This document shows, piece after piece, positions 36,477 to 43,013 of a DNA stretch of 43,013 nt. The number at the start of each line of letters is the position of its first letter. Positions within the stretch are counted from its first letter, which is position 1. The notes below the pieces were generated by a model. That model did no database searches, was not told where the DNA came from, and was given only the letters and a program-made list of their open reading frames with translations. The position numbers were made by a program, and so were the translations under genes. The DNA lies in the NCBI GenBank assembly GCA_902604695.1, contig CACKZT010000008.1, positions 1 through 43,013 of the forward strand. Reading direction: 5' to 3'. The DNA comes from an uncultured Pelagibacteraceae bacterium. GTDB taxonomy: Bacteria > Pseudomonadota > Alphaproteobacteria > Pelagibacterales > Pelagibacteraceae.

Positions 36477-37399
36477 GTTAAACACCAATTAATTATACTC
36501 TTTTGAGCGTGAACTCTATTTAAAGCTTGGGTCCAAACAACGGATTGTTTACCATCAATAACTTCATCGGTGACTTCTTCTCCTCTTCCAACAGGAAGAC
36601 AATGCATAAATATTGCATCTGACTTTGCGAAACTCATCAATTTTTTATTTACCTGATAGTTTTTAAGAGATTTTTTTTTAGCTTTTTTGTTTACCTTGTC
36701 ATTCATAGAAACCCACTTATCTGTCATTATACAATCTGAATTAACAACAGCATCTTTTGGTTTTCCAAATATCTTTATGTTAGCATTATTTTTTTGCGCC
36801 CATTTAATGATTTTTTTATTTGGTTTATATTTTACAGGACAGCCAATTTTTAAATTAAAATCAAATTTTGCTGCTGCTTCTATTAAAGAGTTGCACATAT
36901 TATTATTGCCGTCACCTATCCATGTAATTGTTTTTTTACTTATATTTCCCTTGATTTCTTCAAAAGTTAAAATGTCTGACATTATTTGGCAAGGATGACT
37001 TTGCTCTGAAAGTCCATTTATAACCGGTATTGATGAATTTTTTTTGAACTCTACTAAATTTTTATGAGCGTCTGTTCTTATCATAACAATGTCTGCGTAC
37101 TCTGAAAGAACTTTCGCAGTATCTTTTATAGTTTCATCACCTTTACCGTAATGTATCCCCGTTGGATTTAAAATTATCGTAGAGCCACCAAGTTGTTTGA
37201 CGGCTATATCAAAAGAAATTCTAGTTCTTGTGGAGGGTTTTTCAAAAATCATGATCAAAGATTTTCCTTCAAATGGTTTATCCTGATCAGGAGCCGATTT
37301 ATTTAAATTTTTTCTGCTGATTTTTCTAGATCTTGCACTATCAATTATTGATCTCAATTCTACACTGGATAAATCAGAAATATTTAAAAAGCTTTTCAT
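36473..37399 (-). CDS. argF: Ornithine carbamoyltransferase
   Basis: Makes citrulline from ornithine and carbamoyl phosphate in arginine synthesis. The 308 residues have the carbamoyl phosphate loop FEKPSTRTRISFD, HPCQIMSD, WIGDGNNNMCNSLIEA and the ornithine-binding MHCLPVGRGEEVTDEV. The ATG overlaps the argD stop (ATGA at 37396). It is the last gene of the ABC-2 permease, argD, argF unit. The catabolic and anabolic forms cannot be told apart by sequence alone, but pairing with argD favours biosynthesis. Confidence 0.96.
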   Translation of the reverse strand: MKSFLNISDLSSVELRSIIDSARSRKISRKNLNKSAPDQDKPFEGKSLIMIFEKPSTRTRISFDIAVKQLGGSTIILNPTGIHYGKGDETIKDTAKVLSEYADIVMIRTDAHKNLVEFKKNSSIPVINGLSEQSHPCQIMSDILTFEEIKGNISKKTITWIGDGNNNMCNSLIEAAAKFDFNLKIGCPVKYKPNKKIIKWAQKNNANIKIFGKPKDAVVNSDCIMTDKWVSMNDKVNKKAKKKSLKNYQVNKKLMSFAKSDAIFMHCLPVGRGEEVTDEVIDGKQSVVWTQALNRVHAQKSIINWCLT

Positions 37400-38562
37400 T
37401 TATAATTTTTGCATACTTTAGCTAAAATTTCCATAGCTAGGTCAATTTCTTTTTTATTTACATTAAGTGGTGGCAATATTCTCACAACATTTTCTGCAGC
37501 TCTAATTGCTAACATCTTATTTTCAAATAATTTTTTAATAAATTTAGTATTATCCTCAAATAACTGAATGCCAATTAATAACCCCATCCCTCTAATTTCT
37601 TTAATAATATTTGGATATTGGTCTTTAAGTTTATTAAGATTTTTATGAAAATATTTTGAACTTTCTTGCACTTTTTTTTGGAATTTTTTTTTCAAGATTA
37701 TATCTAAGACAGCATTTCCTACACTCATCGCTAAAGGATTGCCTCCAAATGTTGAGCCATGCGATCCTTTTGGAATTCCACTGGCAACCCTTTTATTTAC
37801 TAAACAAGCTCCTAATGGAAAGCCTCCTCCAATTCCTTTTGCTATTGGAACAATATCAGGCTTTATTTTTGCGTGCTCGAATGCAAAGAATTTACCTGTT
37901 CTTCCAATTCCGCATTGAACTTCATCTAAAATAAGTAAAATATTTTTTTTATTACATAATTTTCTCAAGTGTCTTAAACAAAAATCTGGTATGACTTTTA
38001 TTCCCCCCTCTCCTAAAATTGTTTCAATCATTATTGCTGCAGTTCTTTTAGTAATAATTTTTTCTAAAGATTTATGATCACCAAAACTAAAATGATCGAA
38101 TCCATCAACTTTAGGTGAAAAGCCTTCAGTTGCCTTTTTGCTACCACTCGCATATATCGTAGCCAACGTTCTTCCATGAAAACTTCCTTTGAGACAGATT
38201 ATTCTATTTTTTTTTGATTTTCCTTTTGAATAAAAATACCTTCTAGCAAATTTTATTGCTACTTCTGTTGCTTCAGCACCAGAATTTTGAAAAGTTACAT
38301 AGTCTGCAAAACTATTTTGCGTCAGTCTTTTCGCAAGTTTTTCCTGTTCAGGAATTTGAAAAGCATTAGAAACATGCCAAAGTTTTTTGGATTGATTGTT
38401 AATTTTTTTAATAAGGTGTTTGTTGCTATGTCCCAAGCAATTTACAGCAATACCTTGAACAAAATCTAAATATTTTTTTCCACTTGTAGAATATAAAAAA
38501 CTACCTTTTCCTTTTTTAAAAGAAATTTTTCTTCTATTATAGATTTTTAGTATTGAGCTCAT
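37396..38562 (-). CDS. argD: Acetylornithine aminotransferase
   Basis: PLP-dependent class III aminotransferase of 388 residues in arginine (and possibly lysine) synthesis. Visible: YLDFVQGIAVNCLGHSNKHL, NSGAEATEVAIKFARRY, GSFHGRTLATIYASGS, LILDEVQCGIGRTG, the PLP-lysine region IVPIAKGIGGGFPLGA and HGSTFGGNPLAMSVG. The C-terminus ends in IRAAENVVRILPPLN, typical of ArgD. It begins one base after the stop of the ABC-2 permease gene and overlaps argF by four bases, so the three are probably on one transcript. Confidence 0.95.
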   Translation of the reverse strand: MSSILKIYNRRKISFKKGKGSFLYSTSGKKYLDFVQGIAVNCLGHSNKHLIKKINNQSKKLWHVSNAFQIPEQEKLAKRLTQNSFADYVTFQNSGAEATEVAIKFARRYFYSKGKSKKNRIICLKGSFHGRTLATIYASGSKKATEGFSPKVDGFDHFSFGDHKSLEKIITKRTAAIMIETILGEGGIKVIPDFCLRHLRKLCNKKNILLILDEVQCGIGRTGKFFAFEHAKIKPDIVPIAKGIGGGFPLGACLVNKRVASGIPKGSHGSTFGGNPLAMSVGNAVLDIILKKKFQKKVQESSKYFHKNLNKLKDQYPNIIKEIRGMGLLIGIQLFEDNTKFIKKLFENKMLAIRAAENVVRILPPLNVNKKEIDLAMEILAKVCKNYK

Positions 38563-38563
38563 T

Positions 38564-39376
38564 TTAAGTTCTTATTTTATAACCTTTTTTATATAACAAA
38601 AATGCAATAAACCAAATAATTATACTTAAACAAGTTAAATAAATTAATCCAAATTCAATCGAGCTGTCTGCTTTATCTATAAAACTATATCTAAAACCAT
38701 CGATCATATAAAAAAAGGGATTTGCTTTACTTATTGTTTGAAGATAAGTGGGCAATACTTCAATTGAATAGAAAGTTCCTGAAAGAAAAGAAAGAGGCAC
38801 TATTATAAAATTTGTTGCTGAAGCCATATGATCAAATTTTTCAGCCCACAAGCCTATTATGATACCTATTGCACCTAATATAAATGAAGATAAGAAAGTG
38901 AAGATAAAAAGAAAAAAATAATTTTTTATTTCAAGACCAATCAAAAAATAAAAGACAATTATCGATATAGTTGCAATCATAAAGCTCCTCGTTACTGAAG
39001 CTAAAGTAATTGCAATAGTTACTTCAGCCGCTGATAAAGGTGCATACAAAATATCAACAATATTTCCTTGAATTTTTCCAATCATGAATGATGATGATGA
39101 ATGAGAGAATGATTGTTGAATGACTTGCATTGCAATCAGACCTGGTGCAAGAAAATCAATGAAACTAACTCCTAAAACATCTCCTCTGCTATTCCCAATT
39201 GCTAAAGATAAAACTAAAAGAAACAATAAAGAAGAAACAAGAGGTGAAAATATAGTCTGTATCCAAACATTTAAAAACCTTAGGGTCTCTTTTTGATACA
39301 AAGTCCAAACGCCAATCCAGTTTATTAAACCAAATCTTCTTACTCCAATTTTATATTTTGTATTAATTTCAACCAT
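38564..39376 (-). CDS. ABC-2 type transporter permease
   Basis: Inner-membrane permease of 270 residues with six hydrophobic helices, of the ABC-2 (PF01061) family, YadH-like. Visible: LYQKETLRFLNVWIQTIFSP, GVSFIDFLAPGLIAMQVIQQ, and the C-terminal LSFLSGTFYSIEVLP and ANPFFYMIDGFRYSF, which are the family hallmarks. A cognate ATPase is not encoded in this window. The substrate is unknown. It lies upstream of argD, which looks like operon sharing rather than a link in function. A 138-base gap separates it from divergent gcrA. Confidence 0.92.
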   Translation of the reverse strand: MVEINTKYKIGVRRFGLINWIGVWTLYQKETLRFLNVWIQTIFSPLVSSLLFLLVLSLAIGNSRGDVLGVSFIDFLAPGLIAMQVIQQSFSHSSSSFMIGKIQGNIVDILYAPLSAAEVTIAITLASVTRSFMIATISIIVFYFLIGLEIKNYFFLFIFTFLSSFILGAIGIIIGLWAEKFDHMASATNFIIVPLSFLSGTFYSIEVLPTYLQTISKANPFFYMIDGFRYSFIDKADSSIEFGLIYLTCLSIIIWFIAFLLYKKGYKIRT

Positions 39377-39464
39377 GGCTAGTCTTATAACTCCTAATTA
39401 AAAAAAAACTGTGTAAAACTAAAATAATAGATTTATTTACTAGCTTTCTTTTATTGGACCACTA

Positions 39465-39479
39465 TATAATGTATATAAT
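39465..39479 (+). promoter_or_regulatory. Candidate gcrA -10 elements
   Basis: Two TATAAT hexamers (39465-39470 and 39474-39479) lie 35-50 bases before the gcrA ATG, in the 138-base gap shared with the divergent permease gene. No good -35 at a standard spacing is visible; TTGGAC at 39454-39459 is only 14 bases from the second. No GANTC methylation site is present in the gap, although GcrA works with GANTC methylation in Caulobacter. Confidence 0.35.
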
Positions 39480-39514
39480 ATTTTTTTTAAACTATATATA
39501 GTAAAGGTTGAATT

Positions 39515-40012
39515 ATGAGTTGGACTGACGAAAAGGTAGCAAAGCTAAAAGAACTTTGGGCTAAAGGTCATACCGCAAGTCAAATTTCAGAAATGTTGGG
39601 GGATACAACCCGTAACGCTGTGATTGGAAAAGCTCACAGACTTAACCTTGAAGCTAGGGCTCCTTCAAAACAATCTTCTTCGACTAATTTATCAAATGTG
39701 AAAAGAACTAAAAAACAAGCTCAACCACAGAGCAGAAAAGCGAAATTTCAGTCAATTTTGCTTGATAAGAATTTTGAAGCAGAAAATCCTAAGTCGTTGG
39801 AGGAACTGACTGATCAAACTTGTAAATGGCCAATAGGTCATCCCAATGAAGAGAATTTCTATTTTTGTGGCAGAAAACCTGAAAGTGAATTTCCATATTG
39901 TAAGTTACACATACTGTACGCCTTCCAGCCTAAAAACCAAAAAGATGATGTGCTTGATAAAGAGGACGAGGTGCCAGAATTTATTGAGAAAAAAGTTAAG
40001 TCTGCAGGTTAA
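39515..40012 (+). CDS. gcrA: GcrA-family cell cycle regulator
   Basis: Alphaproteobacterial transcription factor that joins sigma-70 RNA polymerase at promoters with methylated GANTC in Caulobacter. The N-terminal DNA-binding domain is canonical: MSWTDEKVAKLKELWAKGHT, ASQISEMLGDTTRNAVIGKA and HRLNLEARAPSK (about 1-53). A basic linker follows, then the C-terminal polymerase-binding module with a Cys/His cluster (TCKWPIGHP, FYFCGRKP, PYCKLH). The total of 165 residues is normal. AAAGG lies before the ATG. Two small membrane-protein genes follow within 20 bases on the same strand. Confidence 0.93.
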   Translation: MSWTDEKVAKLKELWAKGHTASQISEMLGDTTRNAVIGKAHRLNLEARAPSKQSSSTNLSNVKRTKKQAQPQSRKAKFQSILLDKNFEAENPKSLEELTDQTCKWPIGHPNEENFYFCGRKPESEFPYCKLHILYAFQPKNQKDDVLDKEDEVPEFIEKKVKSAG

Positions 40013-40027
40013 CAGTAATCTAACCGT

Positions 40028-40252
40028 ATGAATTTCATAAAAAAATACCTTAAATGGTTAAGCACTTTTTTAGTTTTAACAGGTATTTTATTAACCAACT
40101 TAAATATGTATCCAATTAACATAATGTTTCATGGGGCTGGAGTTGTGGGCTGGACTGTAGCTGGTTTTTTATCAAAAGATAAAGCAATACTTACAAACTT
40201 TGGGTTGCAAATACCTTTATTTATTATTGGGTTTTATCAATTGTTGTTTTAA
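40028..40252 (+). CDS. Small two-helix membrane protein, unknown function
   Basis: Protein of 74 residues with two likely membrane helices (about 10-27 and 32-46) and a third hydrophobic end (about 56-74). It contains the MFHGAGVVGWTVAGFLSKDK segment, conserved-looking in character but not recognised by me as a named domain with certainty; DUF6552-like proteins are a possibility. It starts 15 bases after gcrA and its stop overlaps the aquaporin start (TAATG), so it is probably coupled with the channel gene. Confidence 0.7.
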   Translation: MNFIKKYLKWLSTFLVLTGILLTNLNMYPINIMFHGAGVVGWTVAGFLSKDKAILTNFGLQIPLFIIGFYQLLF

Positions 40253-40896
40253 TGAAAAATAGAATATTTATAGGTGAATTTATAGGTAGTGCTTTTTTAG
40301 TCATGGTCATTGTTGGTTCTGGAATAATGGCTCAAAACTTAACTAGAGATTTTGCCGTAATGTTATTAGCTAATACTCTAGCTACTGGTGCTGGTTTATT
40401 TGTTTTAATTAATTCAATCGCAAATATTTCTGGAGCTCACTTTAATCCCGTTGTTACGATGACGATGTATTTCACAAAAAAAATTAAAAAAGACTTAATT
40501 TTTACTTATATATGTGCGCAAATTTTAGGATGTTTATTGGGCGTAATGCTTGCAAACTTAATGTTCGATTTGCCTCCGATAGAATTATCTAGAAAGATAA
40601 GACCTGGAATTAATATTTTTGTTGCAGAGCTTATTGCTACTTTTGGTTTAATTTTTATTATATTTGGCTCATTAAAAAAAGGCTCAACTTCTGTAGCTGC
40701 ATCAGTTGCAACTTATATTACTGCTGGCTACTGGTTTACTTCATCAACCTCTTTTGCTAACCCTGCGGTTGCATTAGCAAGAACTTTTACTGATACATTT
40801 ACAGGTATAAACTATTTAAATACTCCTAGTTATATAATTGCTGAAATACTCGGTGCCTTAATCGCTTTATTTGTAATTAAAAAAATTTTTTCATAA
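40252..40896 (+). CDS. MIP family channel (aquaporin, AqpS-like)
   Basis: Membrane channel of 214 residues with six helices in the two-repeat aquaporin fold. The first half-helix has NPV (Asn65-Val67 in GAHFNPVVT) instead of NPA. The second has NPA (Asn170-Ala172 in FANPAVALARTFTDTFTGI). The NPAVALARTFTDTF pattern is that of the alphaproteobacterial AqpS-type group, whose Sinorhizobium member exports arsenite; no other arsenic gene is nearby. Water, glycerol or metalloid transport cannot be decided from sequence. It overlaps the small membrane protein gene by one base. Confidence 0.88.
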   Translation: MKNRIFIGEFIGSAFLVMVIVGSGIMAQNLTRDFAVMLLANTLATGAGLFVLINSIANISGAHFNPVVTMTMYFTKKIKKDLIFTYICAQILGCLLGVMLANLMFDLPPIELSRKIRPGINIFVAELIATFGLIFIIFGSLKKGSTSVAASVATYITAGYWFTSSTSFANPAVALARTFTDTFTGINYLNTPSYIIAEILGALIALFVIKKIFS

Positions 40897-41011
40897 AAAT
40901 AACCTTGTGAAATGAACGTGTGAAACATTTTTTTTAAATTAATTTATTGAAATATAATGCTATTTAATTTGTTAAGGTAATTTTTAATTTTACAGAGAAT
41001 TAGTTTGTGTT

Positions 41012-41083
41012 ATGTCAAAAAACTTTTATAACCGATCCAAGGCTCTTTCCAAAAAAAAAATAAATAAACTCTATTATAGATAA
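41012..41083 (+). CDS. Short basic ORF in the leader of the PiT-like gene
   Basis: A 23-codon frame reading MSKNFYNRSKALSKKKINKL and three more residues, in the 274-base gap after the aquaporin gene. It is very basic. No Shine-Dalgarno is evident and in such A-rich DNA a short frame can be chance. It is listed because the gap is otherwise unexplained; no riboswitch or terminator was recognised in it. Confidence 0.2.
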   Translation: MSKNFYNRSKALSKKKINKLYYR

Positions 41084-41112
41084 AGTTTTATAATAAGTTA
41101 TAAAATTAATTC

Positions 41113-41169
41113 ATGAAAGATGATTCGAACGTCAAGAATAACAATAATAAAATGACAAAAAGGAAATAA
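41113..41169 (+). CDS. Short ORF ending one base before the PiT-like gene
   Basis: An 18-codon frame, MKDDSNVKNNNNKMTKRK, stops at 41167-41169, one base before the ATG at 41171. It contains the AAAAAGGA that serves as the ribosome binding site of the next gene. Such placement would allow translational coupling, as for a leader peptide. Whether it is translated is unknown. Confidence 0.25.
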   Translation: MKDDSNVKNNNNKMTKRK

Positions 41170-41170
41170 T

Positions 41171-42139
41171 ATGGAACTTACGTTAATATACACGATTATA
41201 GGGTTCGGTTTAGCAGGTTACAGTGTAATCGCTAATGACTCTATACAAACACTTGGAACGTTTATTGCTTCAAAGCAAAAATGGTTCAAATGGTACACAC
41301 TAGCAAGTGCTGCATCACTAGTAATGATTGTTGCAATAACTTGGGGTTGGTACAGTTATGATGGAGATATTTCTTATGGAAGACTAACTAGAATACCTTT
41401 CCAAGAAATACAATGGTACCACGCAGTTGCTCCGGCAATTCTATTGCTACTAACAAAAATTGGTATTCCTGTATCTACAACTTTTTTAGTTTTATCTGCA
41501 TTTGCCTCAACAATAGTTTTAGAGAAAATGCTTGTAAAAAGTATTGTAGGTTATGGTATAGCAGCAACAGTTGCTTACTTCTGCTGGATAGCAGTTTCAA
41601 AATTCATAAATGAAAAATTAGATGAAGTTAAAGGTGAAAAATGGATTGCATTTTGGCGTAATTCAGTTTGGGTATCATCTGGCTGGTTATGGTGGGTCTG
41701 GTTATCACATGATGTTGCAAACATTGCTGTATACTTACCTAGACAATTAGATATTTCATTACTTTTAATTGTATTGGCATATTTTACCGCCTTACTTTTT
41801 TACATCTTCTACATTAGAGGTGGTCCAATACATAAAGTGGTCTTAGAAAAAACTGGTACAAGGTACGCTAGATCAGCAACAATAATAAACGTTATTTATG
41901 CTGCGGTATTATTCTATTTCAAAGAATTAAATGATCTTCCAATGTCAACAACATGGGTATTTGTTGGATTGTTGTGTGGAAGAGAACTAGCAATTTCTAC
42001 AATGAATAAAGACTATAAATTCAAATATGTGTTTCCACTCATAGGAAAAGACTTTGTGAAAATGATATTTGGCTTAAGTGTTTCAGTGGCAATTGTGCTA
42101 GCAATTCATTACTTTATAATTCCTAGGGGATTATATTAA
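41171..42139 (+). CDS. Divergent PiT-like membrane carrier
   Basis: Polytopic protein of 322 residues with about eight helices. It has two repeats of paired motifs reminiscent of inorganic phosphate (PiT, PF01384) carriers. Repeat one has VIANDSIQTLGTFIASKQ (about 19-36) and GIPVSTTFLVLSAF (about 98-111). Repeat two has WLSHDVANIAVYLPRQ (about 177-192) and LPMSTTWVFVGLLCGREL (about 256-273). PiT proteins carry ND(V)AN and PVSTTH elements in both halves, so the resemblance is structural. Phosphate, sulfate or another anion is possible, and the exact family is not certain. AAAAAGGA (41157-41164) gives a fair ribosome binding site. It is monocistronic. Confidence 0.72.
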   Translation: MELTLIYTIIGFGLAGYSVIANDSIQTLGTFIASKQKWFKWYTLASAASLVMIVAITWGWYSYDGDISYGRLTRIPFQEIQWYHAVAPAILLLLTKIGIPVSTTFLVLSAFASTIVLEKMLVKSIVGYGIAATVAYFCWIAVSKFINEKLDEVKGEKWIAFWRNSVWVSSGWLWWVWLSHDVANIAVYLPRQLDISLLLIVLAYFTALLFYIFYIRGGPIHKVVLEKTGTRYARSATIINVIYAAVLFYFKELNDLPMSTTWVFVGLLCGRELAISTMNKDYKFKYVFPLIGKDFVKMIFGLSVSVAIVLAIHYFIIPRGLY

Positions 42140-42148
42140 TTAGTAAAA

Positions 42149-42379
42149 CTATTTTTTCTTCTGGAGATCTTCATAAATTTTTTTAAGATCTTCAGGAGAT
42201 AAATTTTTATCTTTTAACTTGTCTAAAATCTCTTCATCTTCTTGACTAACATTTTCATTTCTTTGCTGCTCTTTTACTTCGCCTCTAGCATCAAATCCGG
42301 CTTTGATAAATTTTGCAGAAACTGCAATAACAACAATTGCAATAATTACAGCTAACGATAAAAATAATAAAGTCATCAT
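42149..42379 (-). CDS. Small single-helix membrane protein, unknown function
   Basis: Protein of 76 residues. A strong N-terminal membrane helix (about 3-22, FLSLAVIIAIVVIAVSA) is followed by a charged, probably coiled-coil tail (QEDEEILDKLKDKNLSPEDL then KKIYEDLQKKK). I do not recognise a family. The gene starts on the last base of the SMR-like stop codon (TAATG), so the two are coupled and may function together. ATG 42376, one codon in, is an alternative start. Confidence 0.65.
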   Translation of the reverse strand: MMTLLFLSLAVIIAIVVIAVSAKFIKAGFDARGEVKEQQRNENVSQEDEEILDKLKDKNLSPEDLKKIYEDLQKKK

Positions 42380-42723
42380 TACTTAAGTTTTCCTAAAGTG
42401 TTTAAAAGAATAACTCCTACAATAATAAATCCAATTCCTAGTGTACCATATATATTTGGAGTTTGTTGATATTTAAAAATTCCAAATAAAGTAACTGCTG
42501 TAATAGTGAGCGCTCCATAAGTTGCATAAGTGAATCCGACAGGGATTACAGACATAGCTTTAGATAAACAGAAAATACAAAATATAATGCTAATGATACA
42601 AAAAAATGTTGGAGTTAATTTAGTAAATCCAGCAGTTGTTTTTAAAAAACCGTTTGAAAGTATCCCGCTAATAATTGCTAGTATTAAAAAAATATAACCT
42701 GAAAATAAACTTAGACTTTTCAT
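42379..42723 (-). CDS. SMR-fold membrane protein lacking the essential glutamate
   Basis: Four-helix protein of 114 residues aligned without gaps to EmrE-type small multidrug resistance transporters at the start: YIFLILAIISGILSNGFLK then GFTKLTP matches the EmrE helix 1 region. The family's proton- and substrate-binding Glu14 falls on Gly20 here, and the EmrE Trp63 position is Tyr in FTYATYGALT. The rest (IPVGFTYATYGA, helix 4 GTLGIGFIIVGVILLN) fits the fold. Proton-coupled efflux by the known mechanism is unlikely without Glu. It overlaps the NDUFA9-like gene by four bases (ATGA) and is coupled to the small membrane protein downstream. Confidence 0.8.
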   Translation of the reverse strand: MKSLSLFSGYIFLILAIISGILSNGFLKTTAGFTKLTPTFFCIISIIFCIFCLSKAMSVIPVGFTYATYGALTITAVTLFGIFKYQQTPNIYGTLGIGFIIVGVILLNTLGKLK

Positions 42724-43013
42724 TTTGCTTTTGCGAATTGCCCTCCATCTCTAAATCTCCATAACCACTGCTTCATAGCCTCTTCCACGTCAGAAGGTTT
42801 GATATTTATATCTTCTAAAGTGAGATTGTTATTAGATACAATATTATCTTCCTCGGACAATATATTACACTGATCTTTTGTTAGAATTGGAGGAATTGGA
42901 AGAAGATCAGTAATACTGCTTTGTATCTTTGCGATAGCCATTGGCATTTCAATAACAAATCTTTTTTTATCAATAGTTTTTAAAATCGATCTTACCATTT
43001 CACCGAAGCTTAT
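42720..43013 (-). CDS. NDUFA9-like NAD(P)-binding protein, partial C-terminus
   Basis: The C-terminal 97 codons of a gene that continues beyond the right edge; the frame is open to 43013 (ISFGEMVRSILKTIDKK...). The ending LLPIPPILTKDQCNILSEED and then DVEEAMKQWLWRFRDGGQFA matches the tail of complex I NDUFA9-subfamily proteins, short-chain dehydrogenase/epimerase-like proteins of Alphaproteobacteria and mitochondria. Its nucleotide-binding N-terminus is outside the window. The apparent ATG at 42998 is internal and is not the start. It leads into the SMR-like gene by a four-base overlap. Confidence 0.82.
   Translation of the reverse strand: MSFGEMVRSILKTIDKKRFVIEMPMAIAKIQSSITDLLPIPPILTKDQCNILSEEDNIVSNNNLTLEDINIKPSDVEEAMKQWLWRFRDGGQFAKAK

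Noticed and set aside
39377-39514. GANTC methylation sites in front of gcrA
   Set aside because: No GANTC occurs in the gap, so autoregulation through methylated sites there is not supported by the sequence.
40906-40925. Pho box candidate in the direct repeat of TGTGAAA
   Set aside because: The repeats are 13 bases apart rather than 11, do not read CTGTCAT, and lie 250 bases from the PiT-like start.
41121-41135. GATTCGAAC, resembling a tRNA T-loop on the minus strand
   Set aside because: The flanking bases do not form a five-bp T stem and no acceptor or anticodon arm is present.

Overview
This window is a gene-dense, very AT-rich stretch of alphaproteobacterial chromosome. It most likely comes from the SAR11 clade (Pelagibacterales) or a close relative. 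Evidence: strong A/T bias, stop/start overlaps or gaps of a few bases between most genes, alphaproteobacterial families (GcrA, DUF2093, DUF3035, a CycM-like anchored cytochrome c, split HisG/HisZ, an NDUFA9-like protein), a tRNA-His without an encoded G-1, and a streamlined marine-type gene set. I see no transposase, integrase, prophage, CRISPR array, toxin-antitoxin pair or rRNA, and no gene-free stretch longer than 300 bases (the longest is 40897-41170).

Layout. 1-3517 (minus): rsmE-coxB-coxA-ctaB, terminal oxidase core genes and heme O synthase (ctaB cut by the window edge). 3569-6303 (plus): a compact CDGSH, HAD dehalogenase, pirin and quinone reductase operon, then a convergent DUF2721 gene. 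6771-12475 (plus): ubiA followed by a lipid A/Kdo block (msbA, waaA, lpxK, lpxL-like), ending against DUF2093. 12711-14536 (plus): purD-rsmD. 14533-21015 (minus): HAD-IIA, ribF, ileS, lspA, DUF3035 lipoprotein, pgi. 21108-23209 (plus): groESL with a sigma-32-type promoter and a strong terminator. 23263-24426 (plus): a putative metal (manganese) transporter with a palindrome over its promoter. 24440-27543 (minus): tRNA-His, hisS, hisZ, hisG. 27775-29240 (minus): cold-shock protein and accA. 29347-31494 (plus): malate synthase G. 31499-35843 (minus): kdsB, pheA, 4.5S (SRP) RNA, dnaX, ybaB, recR. 35934 (plus): cytochrome c. 36473-39376 (minus): ABC-2 permease, argD, argF. 39515-42139 (plus): gcrA, a small membrane protein, an aquaporin and a PiT-like carrier. 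42149-43013 (minus): NDUFA9-like (partial), an SMR-like protein and a small membrane protein.

Functionally the window covers respiration (cox genes, cytochrome c, UbiA), outer-membrane lipid A/Kdo synthesis (msbA, waaA, lpxK, lpxL, kdsB), translation and protein export (ileS, hisS with its tRNA, lspA, SRP RNA, rsmD, rsmE), DNA replication and repair (dnaX-ybaB-recR), amino-acid synthesis (hisG/hisZ, pheA, argD/argF), fatty-acid initiation (accA), the glyoxylate route (glcB) and cell-cycle control (gcrA).

I did not find a novel multi-gene defence or mobile system. The most interesting signals are smaller: the tRNA-His/hisS pair with coordinated noncanonical features; an AccA with an added hydrophobic tail and an SD-led five-codon minicistron in front of it; an SMR-family protein lacking the essential glutamate; a divergent PiT-like carrier behind two short lysine/asparagine-rich ORFs; a palindromic operator candidate on the metal-transporter promoter; a dnaX A8 slippery run; and a perfect 12-bp inverted repeat downstream of the cold-shock gene.
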